Shown: positions 16,974 to 25,047 of the stretch, piece after piece
Layout: each line of letters begins with the position of its first letter
Numbering within the stretch: the first letter of the stretch is position 1
Assembly: GCF_003997495.1 (NCBI RefSeq)
Contig: NZ_RZRU01000001.1
Coordinates: 248,001 to 312,000 of the forward strand
Reading direction: 5' to 3'
Source: Mesorhizobium sp. M7A.F.Ca.US.008.03.1.1
GTDB taxonomy: Bacteria; Pseudomonadota; Alphaproteobacteria; Rhizobiales; Rhizobiaceae
Length of the DNA stretch: 64,000 nt
Made by a program: the position numbers and the translations under genes
Notes under the pieces: generated by a model
The model's input: the letters and a program-made list of their open reading frames with translations, nothing else
What the model was told of the DNA's origin: nothing
Database searches by the model: none

Positions 16974-18569
16974 ATGTTGGAAGAATCCGGCACTGAAGGG
17001 CCTGTTGGAATAGACCGCGGCGTCGCTGACCCTGACGTCGGGGTTTTGTCGGCCGCGCGCGCCGATACGCCAAGGCCGATGATGGTGCTCAACGGGGTTA
17101 GCAAGTCATTCGGCCAGATGCAGGCGCTCTCGCAGGTGGATCTCGAGATCCATGCTGGCGAAGTCCATGTCCTGCTTGGTGAGAATGGCGCCGGCAAGTC
17201 GACGCTGATCAAGACGCTCGCGGGAATCTACGCGCCCGATGCCGGCGAAATTCTGCTCGATGGTAATCGGTTGGTGCTTGGCGGACCATCTGATGCCCGC
17301 CGCGCCGGCATCAGCGTCATCCATCAGGAATTGGCGCTTGTTCCCCACCTTACGGTCGAAGAGAATATAGTTTTGGGGCGTGAGCCGAGGTTTTCAATCC
17401 CCGGATCGATCGACCGTCGGGTTCAGCGCGAAACCGCGCAACGTGCCCTCGAACTGGTTGGCTTCGACGGCGATCCACGCGGTAAAGTCGCAAACCTCAC
17501 CACGGCCAGGCAGCAGTTGGTTGAAATTGCCAAGGCCCTCGCGCATCGATCGCGCATATTGGTCATGGATGAGCCAACAGCCTCAATATCGGAGCGGGAC
17601 GCTACGAACCTCCATGCGATCATCGGCGATCTGAAGCGTCGCGGCGTGGCGATCGTGTTCATCTCGCATCGAATGCGCGAGGTTTTCGAACTAGCAGATC
17701 GGGTGACGGTTCTGCGGGACGGTCGGAAAATCCTGACCGCGCTTCCGCATGCAACGACGCCCGAACTGCTGATCAAGGCGATGGTCGGACGGACTGTAGG
17801 ATCCTTCTATCAGCGGCTGGAGCGGTTCGTGGCTGGCGAAGTCATTCTTGAAACGCGGGCACTTTGTTCAGCGGCCGGACTGGTTGACATGAATATTGTC
17901 GTGCGCAGCGGCGAGGTTGTCGGTCTTGCCGGTCTTGTTGGATCGGGGCGAACCGAGTTCGCACGGGCGGTTTTCGGGCTGGACAGGCGCACCGGCGGTG
18001 AAGTGCTTCTTCACCAGCTACCGCTCCCTGCGGACCCGGTTCGTGCTGTGCGGTCCGGAATAGCCTTTGTGCCGGAAAGCCGGAAGGAGCATGGACTGGC
18101 GCTGACCAAATCAGTCTGTGACAATCTCACGCTTCCCGCCCTTTGGAAGATCTTTCCGCATGGCTTGCGCTCGCGCCGCAGGGCCGACCAGGTGGCACGT
18201 GGTCTCATCGAGCGCCTGCGCATAGCGACACGTTCGACGCGGCAGCCGGTGCGGACCCTCAGCGGCGGGAACCAGCAGAAAGTGGTCATCGGGAAGTGGC
18301 TGCCGATCGAGGGAAACCGCCGGCTCATCATTATTGACGAACCGACGCGCGGCATCGACGTAGGCGCCAAGGCTGAGATTTTGAAACTCGTCGAAGGTCT
18401 TGCCGCAGAAGGGTGCGGTATTCTGATGATCAGTTCCGAACTGCCAGAAGTCGTCGGCTTTTGCGATCGTGTCTATGTGCTGCAAAGTGGCACGGTGCGT
18501 GGCGAACTGTCCGGTGCTCATTTGACCGAAGAAGCCATCATGAAGCTCGCGGTGCATCATGATAGCTGA
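16974..18569 (+). CDS. Sugar-type ABC importer ATP-binding protein (RbsA/MglA-like, two ATPase domains)
   Basis: A 531-residue tandem ATPase. Domain 1 has Walker A GENGAGKST and Walker B LVMDEPTAS, with the weak signature LTTARQQLVEIAKAL usual for this family. Domain 2 has the degenerate Walker A GLVGSGRTE, signature LSGGNQQK and Walker B LIIIDEPTRGID. This matches CUT2 (ribose/galactose/inositol) importers. The ATG at 16974 follows GGGAGGAG. About 35 residues precede the first strand of domain 1. It overlaps the first permease gene by 11 bases and powers the importer encoded by the next three genes. Confidence 0.93.
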   Translation: MLEESGTEGPVGIDRGVADPDVGVLSAARADTPRPMMVLNGVSKSFGQMQALSQVDLEIHAGEVHVLLGENGAGKSTLIKTLAGIYAPDAGEILLDGNRLVLGGPSDARRAGISVIHQELALVPHLTVEENIVLGREPRFSIPGSIDRRVQRETAQRALELVGFDGDPRGKVANLTTARQQLVEIAKALAHRSRILVMDEPTASISERDATNLHAIIGDLKRRGVAIVFISHRMREVFELADRVTVLRDGRKILTALPHATTPELLIKAMVGRTVGSFYQRLERFVAGEVILETRALCSAAGLVDMNIVVRSGEVVGLAGLVGSGRTEFARAVFGLDRRTGGEVLLHQLPLPADPVRAVRSGIAFVPESRKEHGLALTKSVCDNLTLPALWKIFPHGLRSRRRADQVARGLIERLRIATRSTRQPVRTLSGGNQQKVVIGKWLPIEGNRRLIIIDEPTRGIDVGAKAEILKLVEGLAAEGCGILMISSELPEVVGFCDRVYVLQSGTVRGELSGAHLTEEAIMKLAVHHDS

Positions 18570-19545
18570 AGTTGCGCGCACAACGAGGCTGCGGGGCAAT
18601 CGCGCCCGCAACCTTTTGCCGTCCAAGACGCTGGGCGCGAGCGTGGTCCTGATTATCCTGGTCCCGCTTTTCGGCGTGTTTGCGGGCGGCTTCTTGTCGC
18701 CACACAACCTCGTCAATATCGCGCTGCAGAGCTCAATCCTGCTCCTGATCGCGTTACCCATGACGTTGGTTATCCTGACCGAGGGTCTGGACCTTTCCTC
18801 CGGTGCGTTGCTGAGCCTATGCGGCGTTGTGCTGGCGCTGTTGCTGGTGGCCGGCTATTCGATTCCCCTCGCTACCTTGGCGGCGATGGCAGTGGGATTG
18901 CTCTTCGGCATTCTTAACGGCTTTTGCGTCGCAAACCTCGGTATGCCGCCTTTTGTCGTGACACTGGGTACGTTGGGGATGGCACAAGGTTTGGCGTTGG
19001 CTCTTGCCGACGGCAACGCCGTGTCGGGACTTGGACCCGAGATCGAAGCATTTTCCGCGTTCCGTTTTTTCGGCCTGCCGGTGCTGGTCCTGATAGCCAT
19101 CGCTGCGTACGGCATCTTCCACGTGGTGCTCTACCGCACGACCTTTGGGCGCTATGTGATTGCGGTCGGGGGCAATGCCGAGGCCTTGCGTCTATCAGGT
19201 GTCAGTGTGCGGCTTGTTCACGGCGCCGTCTATGCGATTTCCGGAGCAACAGCCGGTTTCGCGGCTCTGTGCATGATCGCGCGCACCAATGCAGGTCATC
19301 CCACGATTGCGCTGGGCATGGAGTTCGATGCGATCGCCGCAGTCGTGCTCGGAGGTACATCATTTGAACGCGGCAATGGTTGGTTGTTTGGCACCGTCCT
19401 TGGTGTTCTGGCCATTGGCGTCTTGCGCAATGGTCTCAACCTGATCGGTGTCGATACGTCTCTGCAACTGGTCGCGATCGGCGCCTTGGTGATTGCCGTC
19501 CTGCTGGTTGAGAGACTGGCCAGCGACAGGAGTGCTTCAGCATGA
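18559..19545 (+). CDS. CUT2-type ABC importer permease (RbsC-like) 1
   Basis: A 328-residue protein with 8-10 hydrophobic segments and the RbsC-family pattern: ITLVILTEGLDLSSGALLSL in the second segment and the conserved VVLGGTSFERGNGWLFGTVLGVL near the C-terminus. It forms, with the second permease, the membrane channel of the importer. It starts 11 bases before the ATPase stop and its stop overlaps the next ATG. Two different permeases in one CUT2 system imply a heterodimeric channel rather than the RbsC homodimer. Confidence 0.91.
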   Translation: MIAEVARTTRLRGNRARNLLPSKTLGASVVLIILVPLFGVFAGGFLSPHNLVNIALQSSILLLIALPMTLVILTEGLDLSSGALLSLCGVVLALLLVAGYSIPLATLAAMAVGLLFGILNGFCVANLGMPPFVVTLGTLGMAQGLALALADGNAVSGLGPEIEAFSAFRFFGLPVLVLIAIAAYGIFHVVLYRTTFGRYVIAVGGNAEALRLSGVSVRLVHGAVYAISGATAGFAALCMIARTNAGHPTIALGMEFDAIAAVVLGGTSFERGNGWLFGTVLGVLAIGVLRNGLNLIGVDTSLQLVAIGALVIAVLLVERLASDRSASA

Positions 19546-20534
19546 CTGAGACCACGCAGACCTCGGCCTTTCGCACTTTTCGGGGCGACACAGGCGCACC
19601 GCTCGATCCGGAGCTGCGCTCCATCATTGCGCGTTTTGTTGTTTTGGCGGTGCTGTGTGCGGGCGTAGCGCTGTTGAACGAAAACTTCCTGTCCGTCGCC
19701 AATTTCACCAACGTTCTTCGGCAGGCAAGCCTGCTGTTCCTGATCGCGGCCGGCGCGACACTCGTCATTATCGCCGGTGCCATCGACCTTTCCGTTGGTG
19801 CCATCCTGACTTTGTCGGCTTGCGTTGCGGCCGGGGTCATCCACGCAACTGGATCCTCTGGTCTTGGCATAGCAACAGCTCTTGCCATCGGCGTCTCGGC
19901 AGGTTTGGCAAATGGCATTCTGGTGGCGGGGCTGAGATTGCCCCCATTCCTCGTCACCTACGGCATGCTGTGGATTCTGTCTGGTGGGGCGCTCTATTAC
20001 ATGGGCGGCATTCCCATCACCGGCTTTCCCCGTGAGTTCCGCTTCCTGGGCAGCGGATTTCTGCTCGGCATTCCCGTGCCGATCCTGATTATGATCGCTA
20101 TCGCGCTCGCCGGCAGTGTCGTGCTGCACATGACAATGGTTGGTCAGCAGATTGTCATGATGGGAGCCAACCGCGCGGCCGCTACACTTGCCGGCATACC
20201 TGTGCGGCGCAACCTGATCTGCGTTTACGTGGCCAGCGGCGCATGCGCTGGACTGGCAGCCGTAGTCGCCCTTGGCCGTGTGAACTCGGCAGACCCAGGC
20301 ATGGGCGACCCGCTGTTGCTGCCATCGATCGCGGCAATCCTGGTGGGCGGCACGTCGCTCTTCGGCGGCACTGGAACGCTTTTGGGCACGGCGCTTGGCG
20401 CGCTTCTACTTACGATCGTCCTCAATGCGATGAACCTGCTTACGATCGGCTCTGCTTGGCAGCCTTTCGCAACAGGTATCGTCCTTGTTGGAGCCATGCT
20501 TGCCGACGCCTTTCTAAATCGACGTCGCAGTTAG
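19542..20534 (+). CDS. CUT2-type ABC importer permease (RbsC-like) 2
   Basis: A 330-residue RbsC-like permease: LLFLIAAGATLVIIAGAIDLSVGAILTLSA early on, LPPFLVTYGMLWILSGGALYYMGG in the middle, and ILVGGTSLFGGTGTLLGTALGALLL near the end. Starts within an ATGA overlap with permease 1 and is followed after 54 bases by the binding-protein gene. About nine membrane segments are apparent. Confidence 0.91.
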   Translation: MTETTQTSAFRTFRGDTGAPLDPELRSIIARFVVLAVLCAGVALLNENFLSVANFTNVLRQASLLFLIAAGATLVIIAGAIDLSVGAILTLSACVAAGVIHATGSSGLGIATALAIGVSAGLANGILVAGLRLPPFLVTYGMLWILSGGALYYMGGIPITGFPREFRFLGSGFLLGIPVPILIMIAIALAGSVVLHMTMVGQQIVMMGANRAAATLAGIPVRRNLICVYVASGACAGLAAVVALGRVNSADPGMGDPLLLPSIAAILVGGTSLFGGTGTLLGTALGALLLTIVLNAMNLLTIGSAWQPFATGIVLVGAMLADAFLNRRRS

Positions 20535-20588
20535 CGTCGTTGGTCAATAACCATAATAAATATCCAGAGTGGGAGATGGAGAGAGAAA

Positions 20589-21548
20589 ATGAAAACTGCA
20601 TTAGTCTCGGTAATTCTTCTAGTCATCTCAGCCTCCTGCGCCATGGCCCAGGACAACGGTGAGATCGCCGTCTTCACCAAGAACAAGGTCGATCCGTTTT
20701 TCGAGGAAGCCCGCGTCGGCGCCGATGTGGCCGCCAAAGGCCTTGGCTATTCGACGGTCCAATACGCCCCAACACGACCGAACAACTTTCAGGAGCAGAT
20801 CGCTCAGGTCGAGGACGCCATCACACGCAAACCCAAGGGCATGGTGTTTGTCCCTGTTGATACGAAGGGCCTCAAGCCGTCGGTCGACAAGGTTCGGGAG
20901 GCCGGCATTCCAATCGTCAACTTCATCGATACAGGTGACGGCAATTTCAATTCCTACGTGATTTATGACGACCATAGGATGGGCGCCGATGTCACCCGCA
21001 TCCTTGCCCAGAAACTTGGTGGCAAGGGCAAGATTGTCATCATTGAAGGCATCAAGGGATCAGCAACCAGCGACAATCGCACCGCTGGCGCGCAGGAAAC
21101 CTTGAAATCCTATCCCCAGATCCAGGTGGTGGCCGTTCAGGCCGCAAACTATCAACGGCTCCAGGCTCTCCAGGTGATGGAGAATCTGATGCAGCAATTT
21201 CCGGAAATAGACGGTGTCATCGCGGCATCCGACAACATGGCTTTGGGGGCGATCGAGGCGATGGAATCGGCCGGGCATAGCGGCACCCAGGTGGTCAGCA
21301 TGGACGGAACGATCGACGGCGTCCAAGCCGTAGCGGCTGGCCGGTTGCTGGCTTCGGCGGAATTCTCCGGATTTCAGATGGGCTGCACCGCGGTTGAAAT
21401 AATCGACCGGGTGACCAGGGGCGAGGCGGTTCCGGAACGGCTGGAACTGAAGGCGGAAATGATCACCAAGGAGACAGCCGACAAATTCGGTCAACCGCTC
21501 GAAAAGCGGACCTGCAAGTCGCTCAAGGATCTTGGGGTTGCATCCTGA
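20589..21548 (+). CDS. Periplasmic substrate-binding protein of the CUT2-type importer
   Basis: A 319-residue secreted protein. The N-terminus MKTALVSVILLVISASCAMA is a signal peptide with likely cleavage after AMA. The mature part shows the type I periplasmic binding fold of the RbsB family: IAVFTKNKVDPFFEEARVGAD, IVNFIDTGDGN, VIIEGIKGSATSDNRTAG and DGVIAASDNMALGAIEAME. A GGAGAGAGAAA tract precedes the ATG. Ligands of such proteins are sugars, cyclitols and similar polyols; here it presumably captures the island's substrate. Confidence 0.92.
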   Translation: MKTALVSVILLVISASCAMAQDNGEIAVFTKNKVDPFFEEARVGADVAAKGLGYSTVQYAPTRPNNFQEQIAQVEDAITRKPKGMVFVPVDTKGLKPSVDKVREAGIPIVNFIDTGDGNFNSYVIYDDHRMGADVTRILAQKLGGKGKIVIIEGIKGSATSDNRTAGAQETLKSYPQIQVVAVQAANYQRLQALQVMENLMQQFPEIDGVIAASDNMALGAIEAMESAGHSGTQVVSMDGTIDGVQAVAAGRLLASAEFSGFQMGCTAVEIIDRVTRGEAVPERLELKAEMITKETADKFGQPLEKRTCKSLKDLGVAS

Positions 21549-21561
21549 CGTAAGGCAAACC

Positions 21562-21596
21562 GGCTCGCCCTGGGGGCGTTGTCGCCCGGGCGAGTC
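21562..21596 (+). other. Intercistronic stem-loop after the binding-protein gene
   Basis: GGCTCGCCC and GGGCGAGTC form the arms of a GC-rich hairpin, with GGGGCG/CGCCC extending the pairing. There is no U-tract, so it is unlikely to end transcription fully. Such stem-loops after binding-protein genes commonly stabilise the upstream message. Confidence 0.5.
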
Positions 21597-21619
21597 TCGA
21601 CGAGAAATGGGGTGGTTCC

Positions 21620-22330
21620 ATGCGGTTCGAGGGTCGCGTCGCCATTGTGACCGGCGCCGCACGTGGGTTTGGTGCGGCAATCGCTCACTTGTTGGCCTCG
21701 GAAGGCGCACAAGTCTACGCGGCGGATCTGAATGCGCCTCAGCAGACAGGTCTGCGGGCGCTGCAGCTCGACGTCTCTGATGAAAAAGCCTGGGTTGCCG
21801 CGGTTGCTACCGTTTTCTCCGAAGCCGGCAAGATCGACATCCTTGTCAACAATGCCGGTATCAACATCTATCCGGCGGCACACGAAATCGAACTCGCCGA
21901 ATGGAACCGGGCGATTGCCGTCAACCAGACGGGTGTGATGCTGGGGTTGCGTCATGTTCTCCCGCTTATGCTGCTTCGAGGCAATGGGGCGATTGTCAAC
22001 GTCTCGTCCACGCTTGGCGTGGTCGCGGTTGCCGGGGCGATCGCCTACCATGCCACCAAGGGAGCGGTGTCCCAGATGACCCGAAACGCCGCCATCACGT
22101 ATGCGGCCCGCGGCATCCGCGTGAATGAGGTGCTTCCTGGAATTTCGGACACCGATCTCGTGCGCTCGCAGGCGGACGAATTTACACAAGCCAGCCTGAC
22201 GCGAACGCCGATGGGAAGGCTAGGCCGCGCTACCGAAATTGCTGCCGCGGTAGCCTTTCTTGCGTCCGATGACGCAAGCTTCATCACCGGTGCAAGTCTT
22301 GCCGTCGATGGTGGCTATCTCGCTCAATAG
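21620..22330 (+). CDS. SDR family NAD(P)-dependent oxidoreductase
   Basis: A compact 236-residue short-chain dehydrogenase: VTGAARGFGAAIAHLLA at the N-terminus, DILVNNAGINIYPAA, active-site Ser in NVSSTLGVVA and YHATKGAV, ending FITGASLAVDGGYLAQ. It is closely related in pattern to the SDR at 22752-23468 (shared YHA-K and DGGY-AQ end), suggesting a duplication with divided roles. Its ATG lies 71 bases after the binding-protein gene, past a stem-loop. Confidence 0.86.
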   Translation: MRFEGRVAIVTGAARGFGAAIAHLLASEGAQVYAADLNAPQQTGLRALQLDVSDEKAWVAAVATVFSEAGKIDILVNNAGINIYPAAHEIELAEWNRAIAVNQTGVMLGLRHVLPLMLLRGNGAIVNVSSTLGVVAVAGAIAYHATKGAVSQMTRNAAITYAARGIRVNEVLPGISDTDLVRSQADEFTQASLTRTPMGRLGRATEIAAAVAFLASDDASFITGASLAVDGGYLAQ

Positions 22331-22383
22331 ACCAGATTGTCCCATCCATACAGGTTTAACAGCAATCCAGCGGAGGACGATTC

Positions 22384-22755
22384 ATGCCCAGCAAAGGCGA
22401 CAATATCTTTGTCTGCATCAGTCAATATCGAAAGCCGACTGCAGAGGTTGATATCCACCTTCCTGCCCATATTGAGTGGCTGAAAGAACAGGACAGAAAC
22501 GGGCGCACGATCGCCACTGGGCGGCAAGTGCCCGGTACCGGCGGCGTCAACATCATGGCGGCGCACGATCGACAGGCAATGCTGGACATTCTGGCCACCG
22601 ACCCCTTCACTGTTCACGGCTGCTCTTCCTACTGGATATTTGAGTTCGAGCTCAATCTCGACCCGCACAAGGGCCGCCTGATGGATCATTTCTTCAGCGA
22701 GGACTTTTCCATTTCCGCAGAAGCCGTTCAGAAATCGGGAGCGCGCTCGAAATGA
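22384..22755 (+). CDS. YciI-like small dimeric alpha+beta barrel protein
   Basis: A 123-residue protein with IFVCISQYRKP, a His in LPAHIEWLKEQ, GRTIATGRQVPGTGGVNIM, and AMLDILATDPFTVHG. This order of motifs is that of the YCII domain, whose members include 5-chloromuconolactone dehalogenase-like enzymes, so a lactone or muconate intermediate is a plausible substrate. GGAGG precedes the ATG. The stop overlaps the next SDR start by four bases. A C-terminal extension of about 25 residues goes beyond the core domain. Confidence 0.74.
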   Translation: MPSKGDNIFVCISQYRKPTAEVDIHLPAHIEWLKEQDRNGRTIATGRQVPGTGGVNIMAAHDRQAMLDILATDPFTVHGCSSYWIFEFELNLDPHKGRLMDHFFSEDFSISAEAVQKSGARSK

Positions 22756-23468
22756 GGCTGGCGCGGAAGGTCGCCATCGTTACGGGTGCCGCGCGCGGCA
22801 TTGGGCTCGCCATCGCGCGCCGGTTTGCCGAAGAGGGCGCCTGCGTGATCGCGGCAGACCTCCATGTCGAGGATTGGCCGGCCGGGCAGCTTACGCCATT
22901 CCTGCATGACGTCACCGATGAGAAATCCTGGGCAAGCTTGGTTGACGAGAGGACCACAATGTTTGGCGGGTTGGATATTCTCGTCAACAATGCCGGTATC
23001 ATCAGCCACAATACCATCGAGGCCGAGACGATGGAGTCGTGGCAGCGGGAAATCGATGTCAACCAGACTGCCGTCTGGCTCGGGATGCGCGCGGTGGTAC
23101 CCGCGATGCGACGCGGCGGAAGCGGCTCTATTGTCAACGTATCGTCCACTTGGGGCCTGGTCGCGGTACCGAGCGCAATTGCCTACCATGCGTCGAAGGC
23201 TGCGGTTGTGAATATGTCGCGCTGTGGCGCGGTGACCTTCGCCAAGGACAGGATAAGGGTCAATGCGCTTCACCCAGGCCTGACACTCACGGAGATGATA
23301 CGAGCACAGTCTGAAGAGATCACGGGCCGCGTTGTTGCCATGACGCCGCTTGGCCGTGGCTGCGAGCCGCGAGAAGTCGCCAACGGGGCGTTGTTCCTCG
23401 CCAGCGACGAGGCGAGTTTTGTCACCGGCACATCGTTGATCGTCGACGGCGGTTACACGGCACAGTAG
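22752..23468 (+). CDS. SDR family NAD(P)-dependent oxidoreductase
   Basis: A 238-residue short-chain dehydrogenase: VTGAARGIGLAIARRFAEEG, DILVNNAGIISHN, NVSSTWGLVAVPSAIAYHASK with the catalytic Ser and Tyr-Lys, and FVTGTSLIVDGGYTAQ at the end. Resembles the SDR two genes upstream. Last gene of the plus-strand operon; a terminator-like hairpin follows, but its T-run faces the converging minus-strand gene. Confidence 0.87.
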   Translation: MRLARKVAIVTGAARGIGLAIARRFAEEGACVIAADLHVEDWPAGQLTPFLHDVTDEKSWASLVDERTTMFGGLDILVNNAGIISHNTIEAETMESWQREIDVNQTAVWLGMRAVVPAMRRGGSGSIVNVSSTWGLVAVPSAIAYHASKAAVVNMSRCGAVTFAKDRIRVNALHPGLTLTEMIRAQSEEITGRVVAMTPLGRGCEPREVANGALFLASDEASFVTGTSLIVDGGYTAQ

Positions 23469-23504
23469 CGCGGTTGCCCAACCAACGTCATCAACCAAGA
23501 AAAA

Positions 23505-23527
23505 GCCCGGTAACCAGGTTACCGGGC
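23505..23527 (-). terminator. Rho-independent terminator for the minus-strand ABM gene
   Basis: gcccggtaac and gttaccgggc form a perfect 10-bp stem with a three-base loop. On the minus strand it is followed by TTTTTCTT. It lies 47 bases beyond the stop of the gene at 23574-23915, and may also slow plus-strand transcription of the convergent operon. Confidence 0.83.
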
Positions 23528-23573
23528 AGGTGTCAGCGGTAGGGGGAGAAATCCACCGATGAAGCCTGGGACG

Positions 23574-23915
23574 TCAGCTATCCGGGGCGTCGCCGCGCGG
23601 CGCGAAGAAAGCGAAGTCCTCCCTTATCGGTTGCCAATACTGCATTACTCTTGGCGCCCTCAGGATTTCGGGTAGGCGCGCTTCATAGGTTTTCCGGTAC
23701 TCCCTGGTCATCTGCACCTCCAGGAAGTCCGCCTTGTCGGCCCAGGTTTCATAAAGCATGAAACGGGTGGGATCCTCGGGATCTCGATTGAGGACTGTGT
23801 TGATGAAGGTTTTCTCATGCCGCATGGCGTCGAGAACGGGTGTGACGAGCTCGACATATTCTGCCTCATGCCCCGGTTTCACGTGGTTTGAAACCACCAC
23901 CACGAACTCGCACAT
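23574..23915 (-). CDS. Antibiotic-biosynthesis-monooxygenase (ABM/YgiN) domain protein
   Basis: A 113-residue single ABM domain: CEFVVVVSNHVKPGHEAEYVEL, TFINTVLNRDPEDPTRFMLYETWADKADFLEVQM, and a C-terminal RAPRVMQYWQPI. Members include quinol monooxygenases and cofactor-free oxygenases as well as proteins of unknown function. A role in hydroxylating or oxidising an aromatic or quinol intermediate would fit the neighbouring ring-cleavage dioxygenase. Start ATG at 23915 has GAGG upstream; the frame opens at a GTG two codons earlier. Divergent from the CGNR regulator gene. Confidence 0.8.
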   Translation of the reverse strand: MCEFVVVVSNHVKPGHEAEYVELVTPVLDAMRHEKTFINTVLNRDPEDPTRFMLYETWADKADFLEVQMTREYRKTYEARLPEILRAPRVMQYWQPIREDFAFFAPRGDAPDS

Positions 23916-23963
23916 CGTCACCTCGCATCATTAAAGGATTATCTGCCCTTGAACCTGTCGATA

Positions 23964-23982
23964 GCACCGCTTTAACCGGTGC
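23964..23982. promoter_or_regulatory. Predicted operator O3 in the ABM-CGNR divergent region
   Basis: GCACCGCTTTAACCGGTGC is a near-perfect palindrome. On the minus strand it fills the 17-base spacer between TTGCGC and TATCGA, a plausible promoter for the ABM gene, so bound protein would block it. Confidence 0.68.
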
Positions 23983-23997
23983 GCAAGCGATTCTCTC

Positions 23998-24026
23998 TTG
24001 GCAAATCAACGAACACCACTTAAACT
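23998..24026 (+). promoter_or_regulatory. Predicted promoter of the CGNR regulator gene
   Basis: TTGGCA at 23998-24003 and TAAACT at 24021-24026 are separated by 17 bases. The expected transcription start falls at or next to the ATG at 24033, and no ribosome binding site is present, so the message may be leaderless. Confidence 0.55.
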
Positions 24027-24031
24027 GGTGC
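24013..24031. promoter_or_regulatory. Predicted operator O4 next to the CGNR start codon
   Basis: ACACCACTTAAACTGGTGC repeats the CACC-N9-GGTGC layout of O3, covers the predicted -10 box and ends one base before the start codon. It suggests autoregulation. Confidence 0.65.
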
Positions 24032-24032
24032 T

Positions 24033-24611
24033 ATGATGGAAAATGACGCCACACATCGTAGCAAGGAAGACTTTCGTTTTCGCGACACCCGCCTTTGTTT
24101 CACCCTTCCGGCAACGCTCGGTGACAGGGGGTCTAAGCAACCCTTTGAGCGCATGCGGTCTCCGGAGGATCTGGGTAGATGGTGCGTGGAAAGCGGATTG
24201 CTTGACAGGGCTCCGGCGGTAGATGAGCAGAAGCTTGCCAAAGCTATTTCCCTGAGGGAATCGCTTCAGCGAATTGGTGAGTCTATAGCCACGAGGCGAT
24301 CTCCCGATCAGTCTGACATCGCTCAAGTCAATGTTGCAGCGTCGGTCGAGGTAACACCTCAACTGTCGGAAGACGCGGCTTCAGTGCGATGGGTCGCGGG
24401 CGGCGTCGAGGCTGCCTTGTCGCGCGTCGCGCGCGATGCGGTAGATCTGTTCTCAGGGAGCTTTCGCGACCGCATCAGAATTTGTGCCAATCCAAAATGC
24501 CAAGGACTTTTCGTCGACGAGTCGCGACCTGGACTTCGCCGTTGGTGTTCGATGACAACATGCGGCGACCAAGCCAAGAAGGCGCGGTTTCGCAAGAAGG
24601 CGCATTCGTGA
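24033..24611 (+). CDS. CGNR zinc-finger transcriptional regulator (ABATE domain), likely island regulator
   Basis: A 192-residue protein. Residues 15-140 have the layout of the ABATE stress-type domain (RFRDTRLCFTLPATL, LGRWCVESGLL, LAKAISLRESLQRIGES). The C-terminus is a CGNR zinc finger: CANPKCQGLFVDESRPG, then RRWCSMTTCGDQAKKARFRKK, with four cysteines. The name-giving Asn is replaced by Asp (CGDQ). CGNR proteins are regarded as DNA-binding regulators of neighbouring catabolic genes. Its own start is overlapped by a palindrome repeated in the island's other divergent promoter, making this protein the best candidate to bind all four sites. Confidence 0.84.
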   Translation: MMENDATHRSKEDFRFRDTRLCFTLPATLGDRGSKQPFERMRSPEDLGRWCVESGLLDRAPAVDEQKLAKAISLRESLQRIGESIATRRSPDQSDIAQVNVAASVEVTPQLSEDAASVRWVAGGVEAALSRVARDAVDLFSGSFRDRIRICANPKCQGLFVDESRPGLRRWCSMTTCGDQAKKARFRKKAHS

Positions 24612-24749
24612 AGTCAGCTATGATCTGAAGTGCGGTTTTATGCCGTGCTGCTCTCATGGTTCCTCCCACCGATAACAACTGTGGGTGGAGCAGAAAGAGC
24701 ACATAGATGACACGTGCTCCGTGCCTGCTGTATCATTTGATTTTTGGGG

Positions 24750-24990
24750 TTGTGACGGTACTTTCCAGGACTGTTTAGATGCTCTGTCGGACGCCGCAAG
24801 GTGCAAAAATCGCCCGATTGGTGCCGATAGTTGGTGAAACCTCAAAATATTTTTAGCGGCGATTTCCCCTTTGAAATCAAAAGCGTAACTTTTTGGCGGC
24901 CCATGTGTCGGGTTTTCGAGCGGCAAACAAGAAAAAACCCAGCTAGATCAATAACCTAGCTGGGTAAAAACAATCGAGTGGGAGTAGGGG
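24750..24990. repeat. Noncoding repeat copy R2 (island right flank)
   Basis: Bases 24807-24898 match R1 (9592-9683) over 92 positions without gaps at roughly 85-90 per cent identity, and caatcgagtgg-agtagg at 24970-24988 matches the R1 end. The R1 region between these blocks is replaced by a short segment containing a perfect hairpin (24937-24965). The leading gtgacggtactttcc matches the R1 gacggtactttt block. Confidence 0.78.
24937..24965 (-). terminator. Terminator-like hairpin inside repeat R2
   Basis: acccagctag and ctagctgggt form a perfect 10-bp stem around a nine-base loop. Read on the minus strand it is followed by TTTTTTC; on the plus strand it is followed by A-rich sequence. No minus-strand gene ends here, so it may belong to the repeat element. 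Confidence 0.62.
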
Positions 24991-25003
24991 AAATAGCGGC
25001 AAT

Positions 25004-25047
25004 GGCGTAGTTTCGGCACGTAGCGCCTCCGCTACTGTGCCTACGCC
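25004..25047. repeat. Long imperfect inverted repeat
   Basis: GGCGTAG (25004-25010) pairs with CTACGCC (25041-25047), and inside it GTAGCG pairs with CGCTAC around a four-base loop, with GGCAC facing GTGCC. This gives a hairpin of about 20 bases per arm with small bulges, directly after repeat R2. No gene function is evident. Confidence 0.6.
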
